The translations under genes were made by a program, and so were the position numbers. The notes beneath the pieces were generated by a model. The model was not told where the DNA came from, ran no database searches, and saw nothing but the letters and a program-made list of their open reading frames with translations. From Ceratothoa steindachneri (Eukaryota; Arthropoda; Malacostraca; Isopoda; Cymothoidae), in NCBI GenBank assembly GCA_963969495.1, contig OZ018335.1, forward strand, positions 85,976,354-86,040,353: a stretch of DNA of 64,000 nt, read 5' to 3'. Shown here in pieces: positions 45,601-59,099 of the stretch; positions within the stretch are counted from its first letter, which is position 1; each line of letters begins with the position of its first letter.

Positions 45601-48285
45601 TGCAATTATACAGTTAATTATACAAAAGCACAAAAACAATAACAGTAAACAGTAAATATTGCGGAATGAAGTAACTGATGGTTAAGGAAGCACCTTTGTT
45701 TCCTCAAATGGAAGAAGTGAACAATAATCACCAGAAATAGAGTAAGAAGTCTTGTCCAAATGAAGCATTAAATCAAATATGAATCAAAACCGATAATGAA
45801 AAATAGCCAAATTAATCCACAACTCATCAAGATTGACATCCATATAAGACTAATGATACGATCCATGAATAAGCCAAACAGAAATGAAATAATTTACCCA
45901 AAAGTGAACGAGGCATAATTTCAAAGTGTTAAAAGTGTAAATTGTTAAATACGAAACTCAAATTAAAAGTGATGTAAAATGAAATTAAATGTGACAAGTC
46001 CATAACCAAAATGAGGTAACTAATAAAAAGTGCATAACCAAAGTAATGTACTAAACTAAAAGAGATAGAAAGTAAGGTGAACAAGTGACAAGTGCATAAA
46101 TTACATCCGCGGCTAAATGCACAACTAAAATAAGGAAGAAAAAATTTGTGAAAATAACAACAATCAACACAACTCAGACATCTTAGATACTCATAACCGC
46201 ATTAAAGCTACAATACAACCTAAATTTGAATTGAAAGTACAAAAGAGAATAGAATTTAAATGAGGAAACACTGCTAGTTTATAATTAGGGAAACATTTGG
46301 GGCTCTTATCTGGCTTATACAGGACAATGTATTTCTCTAATACCATTATTATATTTGTGATTTATTGCTAATTGAGAATGAAAGAATAGAAACATTGAAC
46401 CTTTAATTATGGCTCTTATCACAAATTTGGTCTCATCATCTATTAAGCACGGGTATTTTAAATTTACAAGATGTTAAGGTTAGATAAGAAGTGAGGGGCC
46501 ATTATGGAACTTTTCAAGTCACAGATCAGGAATTTTCATGAGAAATTCCTTCGTAAAATAATCGCACACAAAAGTTTTCTTCAAAAGTTTTTAAAGGGTA
46601 ATCGGTGGCAGGTTGAAGAGAACTTTGCATCTTTTACTATTGTAAGAGACTGAAAGTGAGTGGAATGATGAAGATAAAGGATTCTGTGCTTATGTGGAAA
46701 CTGCAAATCTATTGGAGGTTTCCCTTTTCCTCTGCATTCCTGGGGAGCATCGAATTGCTTAGTTTCGAGTTGTTTGCAATAGTAAGAGACGCATTAGTAA
46801 AAAGCGTAAGAGGTGCAGCGGCTGGGGAGATATAATCCTCTGGATCGACTTCTACTTCATGCCGCGTCTAATTTGAGTGAGCAAAGAGTTGCCGCCATCC
46901 TATTACATGTGGTCTTTTGCAACATAGGTCACTCTCGCCTTGTTGGTGGTTCTCAAGCTTGAAGAGTAGCTAAAGCCAGTTAACCCAAGAAGGTTTCGGT
47001 GTGCAAAATTCCCAGCACCTTCTGGATTTGTGAAGGATTTTAGAATAAAGCCTGATCTCTCGTTGTCTCCCAAAGTATCCCTGAATCTCCGGGAGGCGGG
47101 AGAGCTCGTTTGACTGCTAGGAGGTCTACTTTCTGGGCCGTGGTATTGAAGCGTAAATGGCGTTATAAAGGGTAGGAAAAGTCAAATTAGTTGGGTATCA
47201 TAGGGAAGGTGAAATCCATTCAATAACTGAGTAAGGGAATCACCGTACCAGTGACTTGAGTTTCTGTGTGTGCTTAACCGTTTTCAGATTAAGGAGGAGC
47301 TTCACGTCTGTCACCCGGAAGTTGGCAGTCCAAGTTTGAACTCAGGAAAAAAATAATAAAAAGGCATAAATGGGGTTTACTATGCTCAGTGCTTGCTGTT
47401 CATCTACTCGACCATGTTTTGCGTATATAAATCATAATTGGGAGGGAGATAAAACGCGCATGAGTCACCATTAAATATAGAAGGACTACAAATAAAATCA
47501 CGCTACGATTTTAGAGGTTCGATATTCTTAAAAATATTGAGCTATTACTGGCTTTCAACACCACAGGATGATTGAAAACAGTCAGTTTTCACAACTAGAA
47601 ATTATTATATAAAGTTTAATGAAATAGGTTGGCTTTCCTTCCAGGTACCCGATCCGTGAGCATCAGTTATAAGGCCGAAATTCAACACTCGCAAGAATAG
47701 AAAACGGAGCGATCAGGGAAAGACTGCGTCACAAAACTTCTATTAATTTTATATCTAGAATAAAAAGAAGAGAATAAATTAATAAATCAATTATAATTTC
47801 TGGACTTTAAATCACTATGCTTACAAAGCAAAAATGATTCTTTGGTTATTGACATGTATGTTGGCTATAACACAATGTACTGTGCCGGATGTTCAACAAG
47901 CAAGAGTAAACTAACATGCAGTTAAGACGGTAAGCCGAAGCGATATGACTGAGAGTGTATGACCAAAAATTATCAGTGTTAGCATCAAAATATTAATATA
48001 TGAATCGTCTTCCGAACATGGTATGTAATGACAAGTCTGCGCGGTCGGTCATTTAACAAGTATTCCTTTGAATGTTAATACTATACTCTGAGCCAAAGAT
48101 AGAATGCTGGCGAGTGAAGTACGTTGTCAACAGTGTGCAGAAGGTGTAGAAGACAATCGAAAATCGATTATACGTTGTCCCCTCAAAGGACGATCCAAGG
48201 TAAATTCAAATACATGGGATTGTAATAAGAAATAACAAGAAAAAGAAAAGATAATACAGACCGAAAATTAACGGAAACAAGGTCT
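42681..48285. other. 5.6 kb without recognised genes or elements
   Basis: AT-rich. From about 43980 to 46300 the plus strand is markedly A-rich and purine-biased with few ORFs above 60 codons (one at 44340-44528, no domain). From 46440 to 47350 composition is more balanced, but no reading frame stays open. I see no terminal repeats, no microsatellites and no match to other repeats in this window. Confidence 0.45.
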
Positions 48286-48289
48286 TCTG

Positions 48290-48655
48290 ACTGAAGTCGC
48301 GTGATCTCACTTATTCTGATTTATGACCTTACTACCTTTAAAACTCTCAATAATTCCTGGACTAACCTAAGAAGTACGTTGGCAATTATACAATTAAAAA
48401 AAAAATGTAAAAAAAACATAAAGGTTTCAAATCTCCTTCGAATCAGCCGAATAGTTATGATGTTATTGCCAAATAATACCTCGGCTAAACTTAGGAGGAC
48501 CTTGGTAATTATATTATTTGAAAGAGAATGTAAAACAAAATAAGGGTTTCAAATTTTGTTAGAATTGGCCAAAGAGTTACAATGTTATTTCACAAAGTAA
48601 AAAAGCTAAACGGAGAACGGCCGACATATTGAGATATAGAGTCGCACGCGACTAA
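48290..48655 (-). mobile_element. MITE-2 copy with two internal ~118 bp units
   Basis: It matches the reverse complement of 62422-62805 along its whole length. The ends are GAAGTCGCGTGATCTCAC at 48294 and, in reverse complement, TTAGTCGCGTGCGACTCTAT from about 48655, sharing the TIR-like AGTCGCGTG. Inside, two diverged tandem units each include AATTAT, GAATGTAAA, A(T)AAGGGTTTCAAAT, AATCGGCCGAATAGTTA and TATTGCCAAATAAT. The ORF at 48301-48543 simply spans the repeat units. Confidence 0.8.
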
Positions 48656-50261
<1,606 letters not shown>

Positions 50262-50263
50262 TA

Positions 50264-52019
50264 TATACCTGGTTATGTTACGGAAATATGTACTTATGTC
50301 GTTATAAAGAAAAAATAAATTTGCAACTATTTGTTATCTGGAGCACGTTTTGAGCCTAAAATAATCTTATTCTAGAATAAGTTCTTGGAGAGGCTGATGG
50401 GTTAGGTAGAATTTTGGGGTCGGTTAGATTTGTTAGTTTGGTTTTAGGATACGTTACGTTTGTGGGTGTATTTGTTTTGTTCTAAGTAGGCTATGTAAGT
50501 TTTTTGTTGGGTTTTCTTTTCGTCGATTCCGAATCAAGCCAGGAATAATAATGATAAAGAGCCAGAGAGAAGCTTATTCTAGTTAAATTTGTCGCCGTCT
50601 CATAATAGTAAATTAAGGGATACTAAGCCTTCCTTTTAAAAAGTGTAATCTTTGTGATGGCTGAGATACAACTGTTCTTGCCTTTTCGTGGGAATATTAT
50701 GACATCTTTGATGCTCTCATTCACTTTTGACCTGAACGCGGACTAATTCGAAAAGAACGAAGTTGTAAACAGTGCGATAGTAAGTGAAAAAGAGGGAGAT
50801 GCCAGATATATTGGTTAAGTCGAAAACTGATAGAAATGCTTCAAACCTAAAGTCTCGATGGCATGATTCTAACAAGAAAATACTATTTTTAGGTACTAAG
50901 AGCTCAGAAAATATTGCTTTCCGTGACAAAGAAAAGGCACCGGACTGCAGAAATGCCTATGAAATAGATTAAAAGCAAGTTTTCTGTAGATGAGGTAGAC
51001 TGGATAATCTGTATAATTACCACCAAATCAATCACCTGAATCATTAGTTTGCCTTTCAGACAGAATCGATTAATTTTGATAGACGATTTTTTCCACTGAT
51101 TTATTTATCGATTCCTTGTCTCTTAAAGACACACCCCACTTTCCCCAAGCAAGTTTATTCGAGCTTTTGAATTATATTTATAGGAAGTAGTTGCCTATAA
51201 AACTGTAGTTTTCTATTTAATATTAACATGAACTTTTTGTATAGAGCCACTCTTTCAAGTAAATAAAAGCTTGAAAGAAGAGGTCATTTTTCAAGCAAGG
51301 TTGGAGGAATCAAGAGAGCTAAATGAGCGTATCACAACAGGCAGATCCTTACAGTCTCGAGAAAATGTAGATTTAGCTCGATCACCCGTGTGAACAATTA
51401 TTAGGGGAGCAGAGTAACAGCGCAGGGTTCTGGGGAGCTAGGATAGGGTCGTTGAGGAGCACAGATAAGGGAGAGCTGCGTTATATATGGTCTTACATAT
51501 ATATAAGCAGACATTTGATAGATGATTATATATCGAATGAGGCGCCACTGCAGATAGTGGAAAAGAGGAATTGCACAAAAGAGCGTCCCATAAAGTAGGA
51601 GTACACAGGCTTCAAAGGGATTTTCCGTAGTCAAGGTGGCAGTTGACGAATGCAGGAATGGCCAGCTAAAAGCGGTCAAATTGAGAAAGAATGCGGTTCA
51701 GATTACGAAAATATCAGAGAGAGGAAGCAAATATTTATATAATGAGGAAATGGTAAATGAAAAAAGGTGAATAAACAAGAGTTGAAAAGCAAAATTATTA
51801 AACAAAGGTTAAGAATACCAGAACTACTATAGCAAACCCCTTCAGTACATATTATAATCTCGTGTGAATTATTTCGGGCAGAGAACAAAAATAAAAAGAA
51901 CAAACATGAAACCCATTAAGGCAGTTTCTGTATCACCACAGTCACTGAATCTTCTAGAATTGGACTACTTACTGTCTTGAATTTCCTATTAGTTTAATAC
52001 AGAAAACGAATTTCATGGC
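50264..52019. other. Intergenic, no gene recognised
   Basis: The region after the mariner includes a G/T-rich patch (50390-50520) and scattered short ORFs on both strands without recognisable domains. Confidence 0.45.
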
Positions 52020-52250
52020 TGATCATAGACGAATTTTCAGCAGTTAACCGTCAATCGGCACATGCATTTTGGGCAAATTACATCTAGCATTTGGTTAATG
52101 GAGTAGCTCAGAACCTTTGACCGACCTGACGGCTGGGCCAATGGTTGGGTCTTTTTCGAAGATGAGCGTCACTAACGTTTGCGCTATCACCAATAGGGAG
52201 GAAGAGTCATGTTATGGACAGGTATAAATGGAAAAAGAACTTTTCTTCCT
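52020..52250 (+). pseudogene. Short Tc1-like transposase fragment
   Basis: Plus-strand frames give RPDGWANGWVFFEDERH, RYHQ*GGRVMLWTGINGKRT and FLPVY. In intact relatives the equivalent is LDGPDGW....DERPFRLRRQQGGGGVMVWAGI, the part just after the first catalytic Asp. The same block in the relic at 10.6 kb (TLDGP, AGIVGNELI) shows they are related. Nothing upstream or downstream of about 75 residues survives. Confidence 0.6.
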
Positions 52251-52980
52251 GTATACATACTCGCCACATTTGATTTTACATACTTTTTCTCCATTTTTAC
52301 CTTATAAAATAAAAGTATATTTCTACGGACTTCTTTTCATTTCGATTTTTCTTAAGTTGAATCGCCTTTCATATCAATGCATTTACTACGATATTTCATA
52401 TAATTTAGAATTTAGTTTGCGCCTGAGAAGTTTTGAATGAAATTCCGACAGATGTTAATGTGTGGGTTTGAAAATTATAGCATTTTTTACATTTGCAGAA
52501 ACAGATTAATTAAAATACAAGTTCGTAGGAATAAAAATAAATCAATTTATCTTATATTAAAATTACTAAATAATTTAGTTGATTTGGTATATTTTTCTAA
52601 CGATTGTTTGTTTCCTTCTAATTTAAAGAGAGCACTTTTAGAAAAAAAATCTCGAAATCTAATGCTATTAACTAATTAATTTACCAAGTGAATCAAAATA
52701 TCTTTATGCAAGTTAAGATGTAACTGAAGCAAACTCTTTTTATTCAGAAAAACGAGCTAAAATTCACTTCCTCTCTATTTTCATTATTATTGCGTGACGT
52801 TATAGAATTAATGTGGATCTATAGTGACCTGCTACAGTGAACAATGTCCGTAAACATATGCACTCTTTTTGGTTATTTTAATTGCCGTAGAATAGGCTCT
52901 CGACGATATACCATATATAAATATTCGTTGAGGGAATTATTCTATTATTTTGAGTGCGTGGTAATTTGATTGACCGAGGT
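52251..52980. other. AT-rich intergenic
   Basis: Two plus-strand ORFs (52228-52440, 52437-52679) are hydrophobic or lysine/asparagine-rich by composition and have no recognisable domain. Confidence 0.45.
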
Positions 52981-52981
52981 T

Positions 52982-54110
52982 TGTCCAAAAGGGAGGGGGC
53001 CTGTAGAGGCTTATTTATCTTTAATATGCTTAAGAACTGGAACGGAGCACAAGGATAATAATATGGCTATCAATAATAAAATAGAGTTTTATTAATTAAA
53101 CTATCAACAACACACAAAAATTTGTTTTACATAAACAGAGAATGGAAAGGCTCGTGGGAATATCTGACTAATCCGAGGATTAAGATTTGGAGAGATTTAA
53201 AAGGTAAACAAATAAAAATTAAAGGGGGGGGGGAAATGGTTCGCTAAACCATTTAAAGCACAGGGTAGCGTTGATAAAAGGTTAGATGATTAAAGGTAAT
53301 GCTCAGCTTACGTAATTACAAAGTTGTTGTGCAGAGGAATACGATGCGAAGGAATCTTCGGTCCACTGGCGATTTCCAGCAGAAGGGTTCTTCGGGGGGG
53401 GGGGTTGTCCTCAGCGAAGGGGAAGGACTGTCTTCGAAGTGTCAGAGCGAAGTGGGGCTGGGAAAAACGAGCGATCTTTGTGACAGCAAATCGGGGATGT
53501 TCTAGATGAACAATGGAGGTTATTGTTGAAACCAAGTGTACTCTTGAAGAACGTTAAAAAGGCGGGGAATTAAATTATCCTGACGTGATGTCTTGGGAAC
53601 GAGAACCGTTTCTTGAAGAACGGGCTTGAATAACAATGGCTATTCTAACGTTGTTCTCTTTCTGAACATCAGGGGGCCTGGTTGACTTGGCGTCTAGAAG
53701 GCTCGAACCTTGGCACTCAAGGGATATTGTCCTCTTCTGGACAATAAGGGGTTTCTCGAGGTAGAGAGTTCCTATGTGCACAAGGAAGACTGAATCGGCG
53801 TGATGCATCGTGAAGATAATCGGGATCTGATCTTATTGGGGAATGCTATTGTATAAGTACCCGGAGCCATCTCCATGGCGTAGGGAATAATTTAGTGGGG
53901 AGCTTCGGGGTAATGCCACGGTCGCGCATGGGAAAATACCTCATCTGCCCATAAGCCTAACTCAATCTGGCGAAATCAACGTAAGGAGGCGAAACGGGGG
54001 GAATGAACCTCCTTGATTAAATATTGGCTAAGGTGAGCGATAACGCGCTTTGCTTCCTCTCGCAGATGCACGTGAGTAGCATGTGTTTCTAAACATGTGA
54101 TAGGGGCTAA
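52982..54110 (-). repeat. LTR-like GC-richer island, unproven
   Basis: It resembles the two LTRs above in layout: on the minus strand an AATAAAA-type signal lies near 53085-53092, the GC-richer section follows at higher coordinates, and a TATA-like ACTTATACAATAG lies near 53850. I could not find TG...CA ends with a target duplication, nor clear sequence similarity to the solo LTR. ORFs at 53299-53808 on both strands lie inside and have no domains. A non-LTR explanation is equally possible. Confidence 0.3.
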
Positions 54111-55589
54111 ATTTAAGCGGCCTCAGACCATTCTATCACACCAATGATAAATAGAATCACCCTTCCTCTTATTCCATTCTGGGAATTAAAATAAAGGGAA
54201 TTGATGAGCTGCGCTAATTTCAAAATTGCAATGATTATTGAGACTGTTCTGTTTGTGGTCTCGTGACCGTTAAATATATATATAAAACAAGAAAAGCTTT
54301 CAAGCATTATAAAGTCCCTGCCAAAATAACCAAATTCTACTAGAATAGTTCATTTCAAAAACAATTCGCATGTTTCAAAGTAATATAGAGTTGTTTAAGT
54401 TATCAGTACTGAATGGCTGTGTAAGAAGTCTTTGGAAAATTTTATTGACAGATCAGATCCAAGTCCTTCTCTTGCGTTTGACTAAACAGCCTCACACACA
54501 AGATCAGTCCAAGAGAAGAAATATTTGTTCTTAACACGGCTCGCAGGTCCGACCAAGAGCCACAAAATACTATCCAAGCGTGTATTTCTGATGATTTTTT
54601 TTCTAAACTATTGTTAGATTATACCTCTTTATTTTGGAAGCCATTTCACGACATTTAAATGCATAGGTCAAGTATTATATTTCTATATCCTCTTATTATA
54701 AATCCCACGCATTACCGCTAAACACTTCCCAAATATAAGTGTCAATTTATTTTTTACCTACGTGTTTGTCAAAACTTGGGAGATTTACGGAAGTCTGACT
54801 GAATGTTTTGTGAAACTTTGAAAAGAAAAAATAAGCGAAAAAATCTATTAATTTTATTTTATATTTCTTTTAGTCATAATGATATTTTATTTGTTCTCTC
54901 ACACCGGATGAATTGAAGATTTCGTTATTTAATAATTCATCACACATATTAAAATACCACTCCTCCTTCCACTCAAAGTAAATTACATTTCTTTTATTTA
55001 ACAGACTTCTAAGACTATATTTCGCTGGTGTAAACGAAACTGTTCCAACTTGCACTCACTATAACATATTGGATTCAATAAAATTATTCATCCAAACATA
55101 CTTCACCTGTTTGACAACAAATGCACCGATTTATAAGCTGAGGGAAATCAGGAGCATCCTATTGTGCAACATTTATGCGATACGAGAGCGCAGAATATGT
55201 CGCAACATCACTCTGTAAACACTACAGAGAAGATCACTACCTTGATTCTAATAATCATAGAGGGATCCGTCAAAGTAAAAGGGATGAGCGTTCATTATCA
55301 AGAAGTCGATAAAACAAATATTAAGCTCTCATTGTAGTTTTAACACTTTAGTTCAAAACATTTTTTCAACTGGAAGATTGAAGATGAGGGTAAAAATAAT
55401 TATTTGTGTAAAATTAACGACAGGCTGAAAGTAGATAAAAAACATAAGAAGATAAATAATTAAAAGTGAAGACCGGATCGAAGATCCTTCGAGAGCGAGA
55501 TTAATGAGAATGAAACAAACGCAGCTTTAAACACTCGTTACCAGTCATATCAACTACCTATTGGATGATATTCATAATATATTAACAAA

Positions 55590-55591
<2 letters not shown>
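54111..55591. other. AT-rich intergenic
   Basis: No coding sequence, element ends or repeats shared with the rest of the window are recognised. Confidence 0.45.

Positions 55592-55621
<30 letters not shown>
55592..55621. repeat. (TA)15 microsatellite, left flank of an IS630-like element
   Basis: TA tract directly outside the left terminus of the next element; a second TA tract (57163-57181) sits outside the right terminus. Confidence 0.9.
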
Positions 55622-55626
<5 letters not shown>

Positions 55627-57162
55627 CAGGGTGAGTCAGCAGAGATTAGTGAAGTTTTTGAAAAAATCACACAATCATTATACTTAGCTTTAAATTTTTT
55701 TTATTAACATTACTGTGTTCGTATAGAATTAGAATTTGCAAAAAATGATGTGTGTAAAACACCATCTCTCATGTTGTGTTCGTTTTCATTGATGTATTTA
55801 TGAATGGGTTCTTGGAAGTTGGCCTACACTCTATTAAGCATTGCTCTATAGATTTCATTAACTTCCACGTGAATGACTTACTTGACTTAAGGGCGCAGGT
55901 CGTAACAACCCGTTGTTTTGCGTTGGCCTGCATTCAATGGTTATTTCTAGCAGACATTAAACTGAATTTGAGTGATATAAACTTTGCCACTTGCCAAAGA
56001 CTTCCTAAGCGCAATTCTCTAATAACTTAAGCGTGTTGCCTCTCTCTATAAGAGAGGACATAAGTGAGTTCTCCTCACATGGTTTACCCCACCTGATGTG
56101 GCGCTTGGAGACAGCATGTGAGAGCTTGGAAGAGAGTAAGAACGGGTCGATCTGACCATCTCACACTCCAGTGAGATGCAGCTGTCAGGAATCAAATGAT
56201 GCTACCTCTACTCAGGTTCACTACCTCCCAGAAGCTACCCTCTAAGCGTCTAATGTAAGGGATTATGCTCATACATACGTGCCTTGAGGTATTCCCACAA
56301 GGAAAATTCCCACAATGGCAAACTAGGAACTGAGGGAGCCAAGGAGTGTAGGCAAACCCGGAAATTAGGTGGTCACCGAAGAGAGGGTGAAGAACTGTGT
56401 GGGCTGTCGTTCCATCCTACTGAAACCACATACATTGGATAGAAATACGTCTTTGTCCTAATTAAGCACAAAGAAGTTGTTTATCATCTTGATTTAACGC
56501 TCAGAGTTCACAGTAACATCATTCCCATTATGGCCTTCAAAAATGTAAGAAACAATAAAGCCAGCTTTTCCATTCAGAAACCAATCAATCAATTTTGGGT
56601 TGTGCAGTTCTCCAACATTTTTAAGAACCAAATAACGATAGTTCTTTTGATTTACGAAGACATTGAGATGATATTGAGCTTCATCACTCATTAAGAAAAA
56701 GAGGTTGTCATTTGCCTAAAAAAATTGCTTCCATCTGACGAGCGAATTTAAGCCGCTGTGAATAGTCCCTTGGTCTCAACTGTTGCACAATGAACACTGA
56801 CTAGTGGTATAAATGCAGATCTTCATGCAAAGTGCGCCTTACCGAACGATCCCCTATGCAAAGTTCAGTAGCATGCCTCTGAGCAGAGTGATTCAGACTG
56901 CGCAGCAAAGTATATTAGACGCGTTCCACATTTTGTAAGGGACGTACCGTTCGTGTAACCCCCACCAGTCTGCAATACATTAGTGTACCTCGTGTACAAA
57001 GTGAATAAATCGAAGGAAAGATTATGTTACAGGTGGGGATAGACTGATTTAGTGGAAATTTGAATCCGTTAGGAAACTCAGGCTTGTTATTTTTCAACGC
57101 CATAACTTCAACTGAAAAGAAATAAAAACTGATTAAAATCGTCCGTCCTCTCTACCTCACCG
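55627..57162 (-). mobile_element. IS630/mariner-superfamily element (LDFFLWGYLK clade), decayed
   Basis: Left terminus CAGGGTGAGTCAGCAGAGA; right terminus in reverse complement CGGTGAGGTAGAGAGGACG. They share GGTGAG and weaker positions after it. (TA)n lies outside both. The minus strand holds a transposase in fragments: VGVTRTVRPLQNVERV and then SESLCSEACY (57050-56880), the 65-codon frame 56494-56691 with SDEAQYHLNVFVNQKNYRYL (first Asp) and FEGHNGNDVTVNSER, then MWFQ*DGTTAHTV (second Asp), FGDHLISGFAYTPWLP. The third acidic block (LDFFLWGYLK) is not recognisable. It is the same clade as 36593-37745. About 700 bp between the last coding block and the left terminus (55627-56250) is not transposase and may be an insertion. 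Confidence 0.8.
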
Positions 57163-57181
57163 TATATATATATATATATAT
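57163..57181. repeat. (TA)9 tract, right flank of the IS630-like element
   Basis: Short TA array immediately after the element terminus at 57162. Confidence 0.85.
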
Positions 57182-57327
57182 AGTTTTCGCCAACCCACAA
57201 AGAAACTAAACAAAGAGCGAACTTTCGAGACTGCTTGAAGAGGAGACATGTTGGTTGTTCTCGAAAGCCCAATGTTTGTTTTATTTTCTTTGCGCTGTCA
57301 AATTTAATTTAGTGATGCGATTATATA

Positions 57328-57463
57328 TTAATCAATCTCACATACTCATCTACCGGTTGTGCTTTCGTAATTTCTCTAACTCTCTCATTTGTCACTTTAT
57401 CCTGCTATTGTATAACTAATATTTTTCTCAACGTTTTATTTTCAAAAGTTTCCCCCCCAAAAA

Positions 57464-57541
<78 letters not shown>

Positions 57542-57684
57542 GGATATATCAATCAATCTCACATAATCGTCTACCGGTTATGCTTTCGTAATTTCTCTTA
57601 CTCTCGCATTTGTCACTATATCATGCCATCGTATAATTAATATTCTTCTCAACATTTTATTTTCAAAATTGCCTCCACCTAAGC

Positions 57685-57749
<65 letters not shown>

Positions 57750-57750
57750 T
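57328..57750. repeat. Two ~220 bp tandem units, each ending in (TA)n
   Basis: Unit 1 (57328-57540) and unit 2 (57549-57750) share AATCAATCTCACATA, TCTACCGGTT, TGCTTTCGTAATTTCTCT, TTTGTCACT, TTCTCAAC(G/A)TTTTATT and end in long TA arrays (57466-57540 and 57686-57744). The ~140 bp non-TA parts are about 85-90% alike by eye. I do not recognise coding or promoter features. Confidence 0.85.
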
Positions 57751-57769
57751 TGGAAGTAGTTTCTTCTGG

Positions 57770-58065
57770 CTAGAGATAATTTAATCTTAAGAATGACTCC
57801 AAGGACAAAAAAGAAATTAATTTCCATTAAACTTATTCTTTTATGACAGCGTTTCAGGCTCCATGCCTATCATTAGGTCTGACAGAAAGAAATAGTGAAA
57901 TATTTAAATTCTAACATATTAATTATTGGTATAAAGTAAACTTCAAATCAAATAGACAAAACGGCATTCAAATGCGGCAAACCAAGGAGAGAAAGGGGAC
58001 GGAACATGTAACTTACCGGGTTGAGCAGTGAGGAAAACGCAACGGAATAAGTTAAGGAAGGGTAG
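57770..58065 (-). repeat. Inverted 3' part of a Penelope-like element
   Basis: In reverse complement, 58060-57966 matches the end of the main Penelope copy (60945-61020): CTTCCTTAACTTATTC, GCTCAACCCGGTAAGTTACATG, then CCCCTTTC. The continuation down to 57770 holds GGAGCCTGAAACGCTGTCAT, a block typical of Penelope untranslated tails as I remember them. It faces away from the main copy, an arrangement known for Penelope terminal repeats and partial inverted copies. Confidence 0.75.
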
Positions 58066-58074
58066 AGTGCTCCT

Positions 58075-58540
58075 CATGGCTCAACCCGAGTGGATATAAA
58101 ACACATCTCAAGGAGAAGATCGCCAGAGCCAAAAAGGTGCTGCGATCTCTCTCCCGTTTTGGATTAAGGTCACCGTCCAACATAAGGTAACTATATCTAG
58201 CGCTCGTGAGACCGCTGAACCTGTACTCCGTCATCCCTCCACACACCTTGAGTGACACAGCGCTAAGGGAAGCGCAGAAGGTACAGAACACGGGGCTAAG
58301 ATTTATGTCATGGCGAATGTAACTTTTTGAAACCGTCTTCCCGCGGCGTTGCTACATGGAGAAAACGATGTAGATCCGATCTACGTGACTTGACACAAGC
58401 GTGCAATCACTCTGTGGGATAAAATACATCAAATTATACCAGAAGAATTCACGAACCAATTAAGACTACCTGATTATGAATACCCGAACATGCACTTTAA
58501 GCAGGCGTTCCAAAGCAATATATACCTAAAAAATATTAAA
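58075..58540 (+). pseudogene. Jockey-like LINE, C-terminal RT fragment
   Basis: Frames on the plus strand give LKEKIARAKKVLRSLSRFGL, LVRPLNLYSVIPPHTLSDTA and LREAQKVQNTGLRFMSW, which is the region after the catalytic YADD motif in Jockey-type reverse transcriptases (LG....HI..K..KA....R...IR..LY..LI.P...Y......). It then fades. It is the downstream counterpart of the N-terminal fragment at 22450-23543 and could derive from the same family. The minus-strand ORF 58052-58291 is its shadow. Confidence 0.75.
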
Positions 58541-58710
58541 AAGGAATATAAAACATAATTTAACTAGACAATAATGAAAAATAAGGAACAAGACAAGTAT
58601 AACTCAAGAAAAGATCCGTAGAGGACATTCCTCAATAAAAATAAAGGATCCGAAGTGGACACAAAAAAGCAAATTTCTAATACATAATGAATAATTAAAA
58701 AGGAGTAAAT

Positions 58711-58970
58711 TAAAAAGTTTGAACAATTAAATAAATTAATATAAAAAGATCTAAGTATAAACATTAATAAGTTACAAGGAGTTACAAGGAAAGAGAGTAC
58801 CCTAGGAGACCTTACGGTCCATTCAAAGAGGGTACCTTGTTAAAAAGTTTGAACAATTAAATAAATTAATATAAAAAGATCTAAGTATAAACATTAATAA
58901 GTTACAAGGAGTTACAAGGAAAGAGAGTACCCTAGGAGACCTTACGGTCCATTCAAAGAGGGTACCTTGT
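58711..58970. repeat. Perfect 130 bp tandem duplication
   Basis: 58711-58840 and 58841-58970 are identical at all 130 positions by direct comparison. Each unit starts TAAAAAGTTTGAACAATT, contains a short direct repeat GTTACAAGGAGTTACAAGGA and ends GAGGGTACCTTGT. No coding content. Confidence 0.97.
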
Positions 58971-59099
58971 TATTGGTAATTATCCAAAATTGATTGAACT
59001 GCTGTACCAAAAAGTAAAATAAAGGCTTGAATGTTAAAGCATTTTTCATCGCAAGAATCGATATAAATATTCAAAATTACTGAGCTTGCCAGACGACCT

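Noticed and set aside
50390..50520. GGTTAG-rich patch as interstitial telomeric sequence
   Set aside because: The repeats are irregular (GGTTAGGTAG, GGTTAGATTTG) with no regular TTAGG or TTAGGG array.
53299..53808. Overlapping ORFs in both strands of the 53 kb island
   Set aside because: They overlap on opposite strands in a GC-richer segment, with no conserved domain. They are probably non-coding LTR-like or other repeat sequence.
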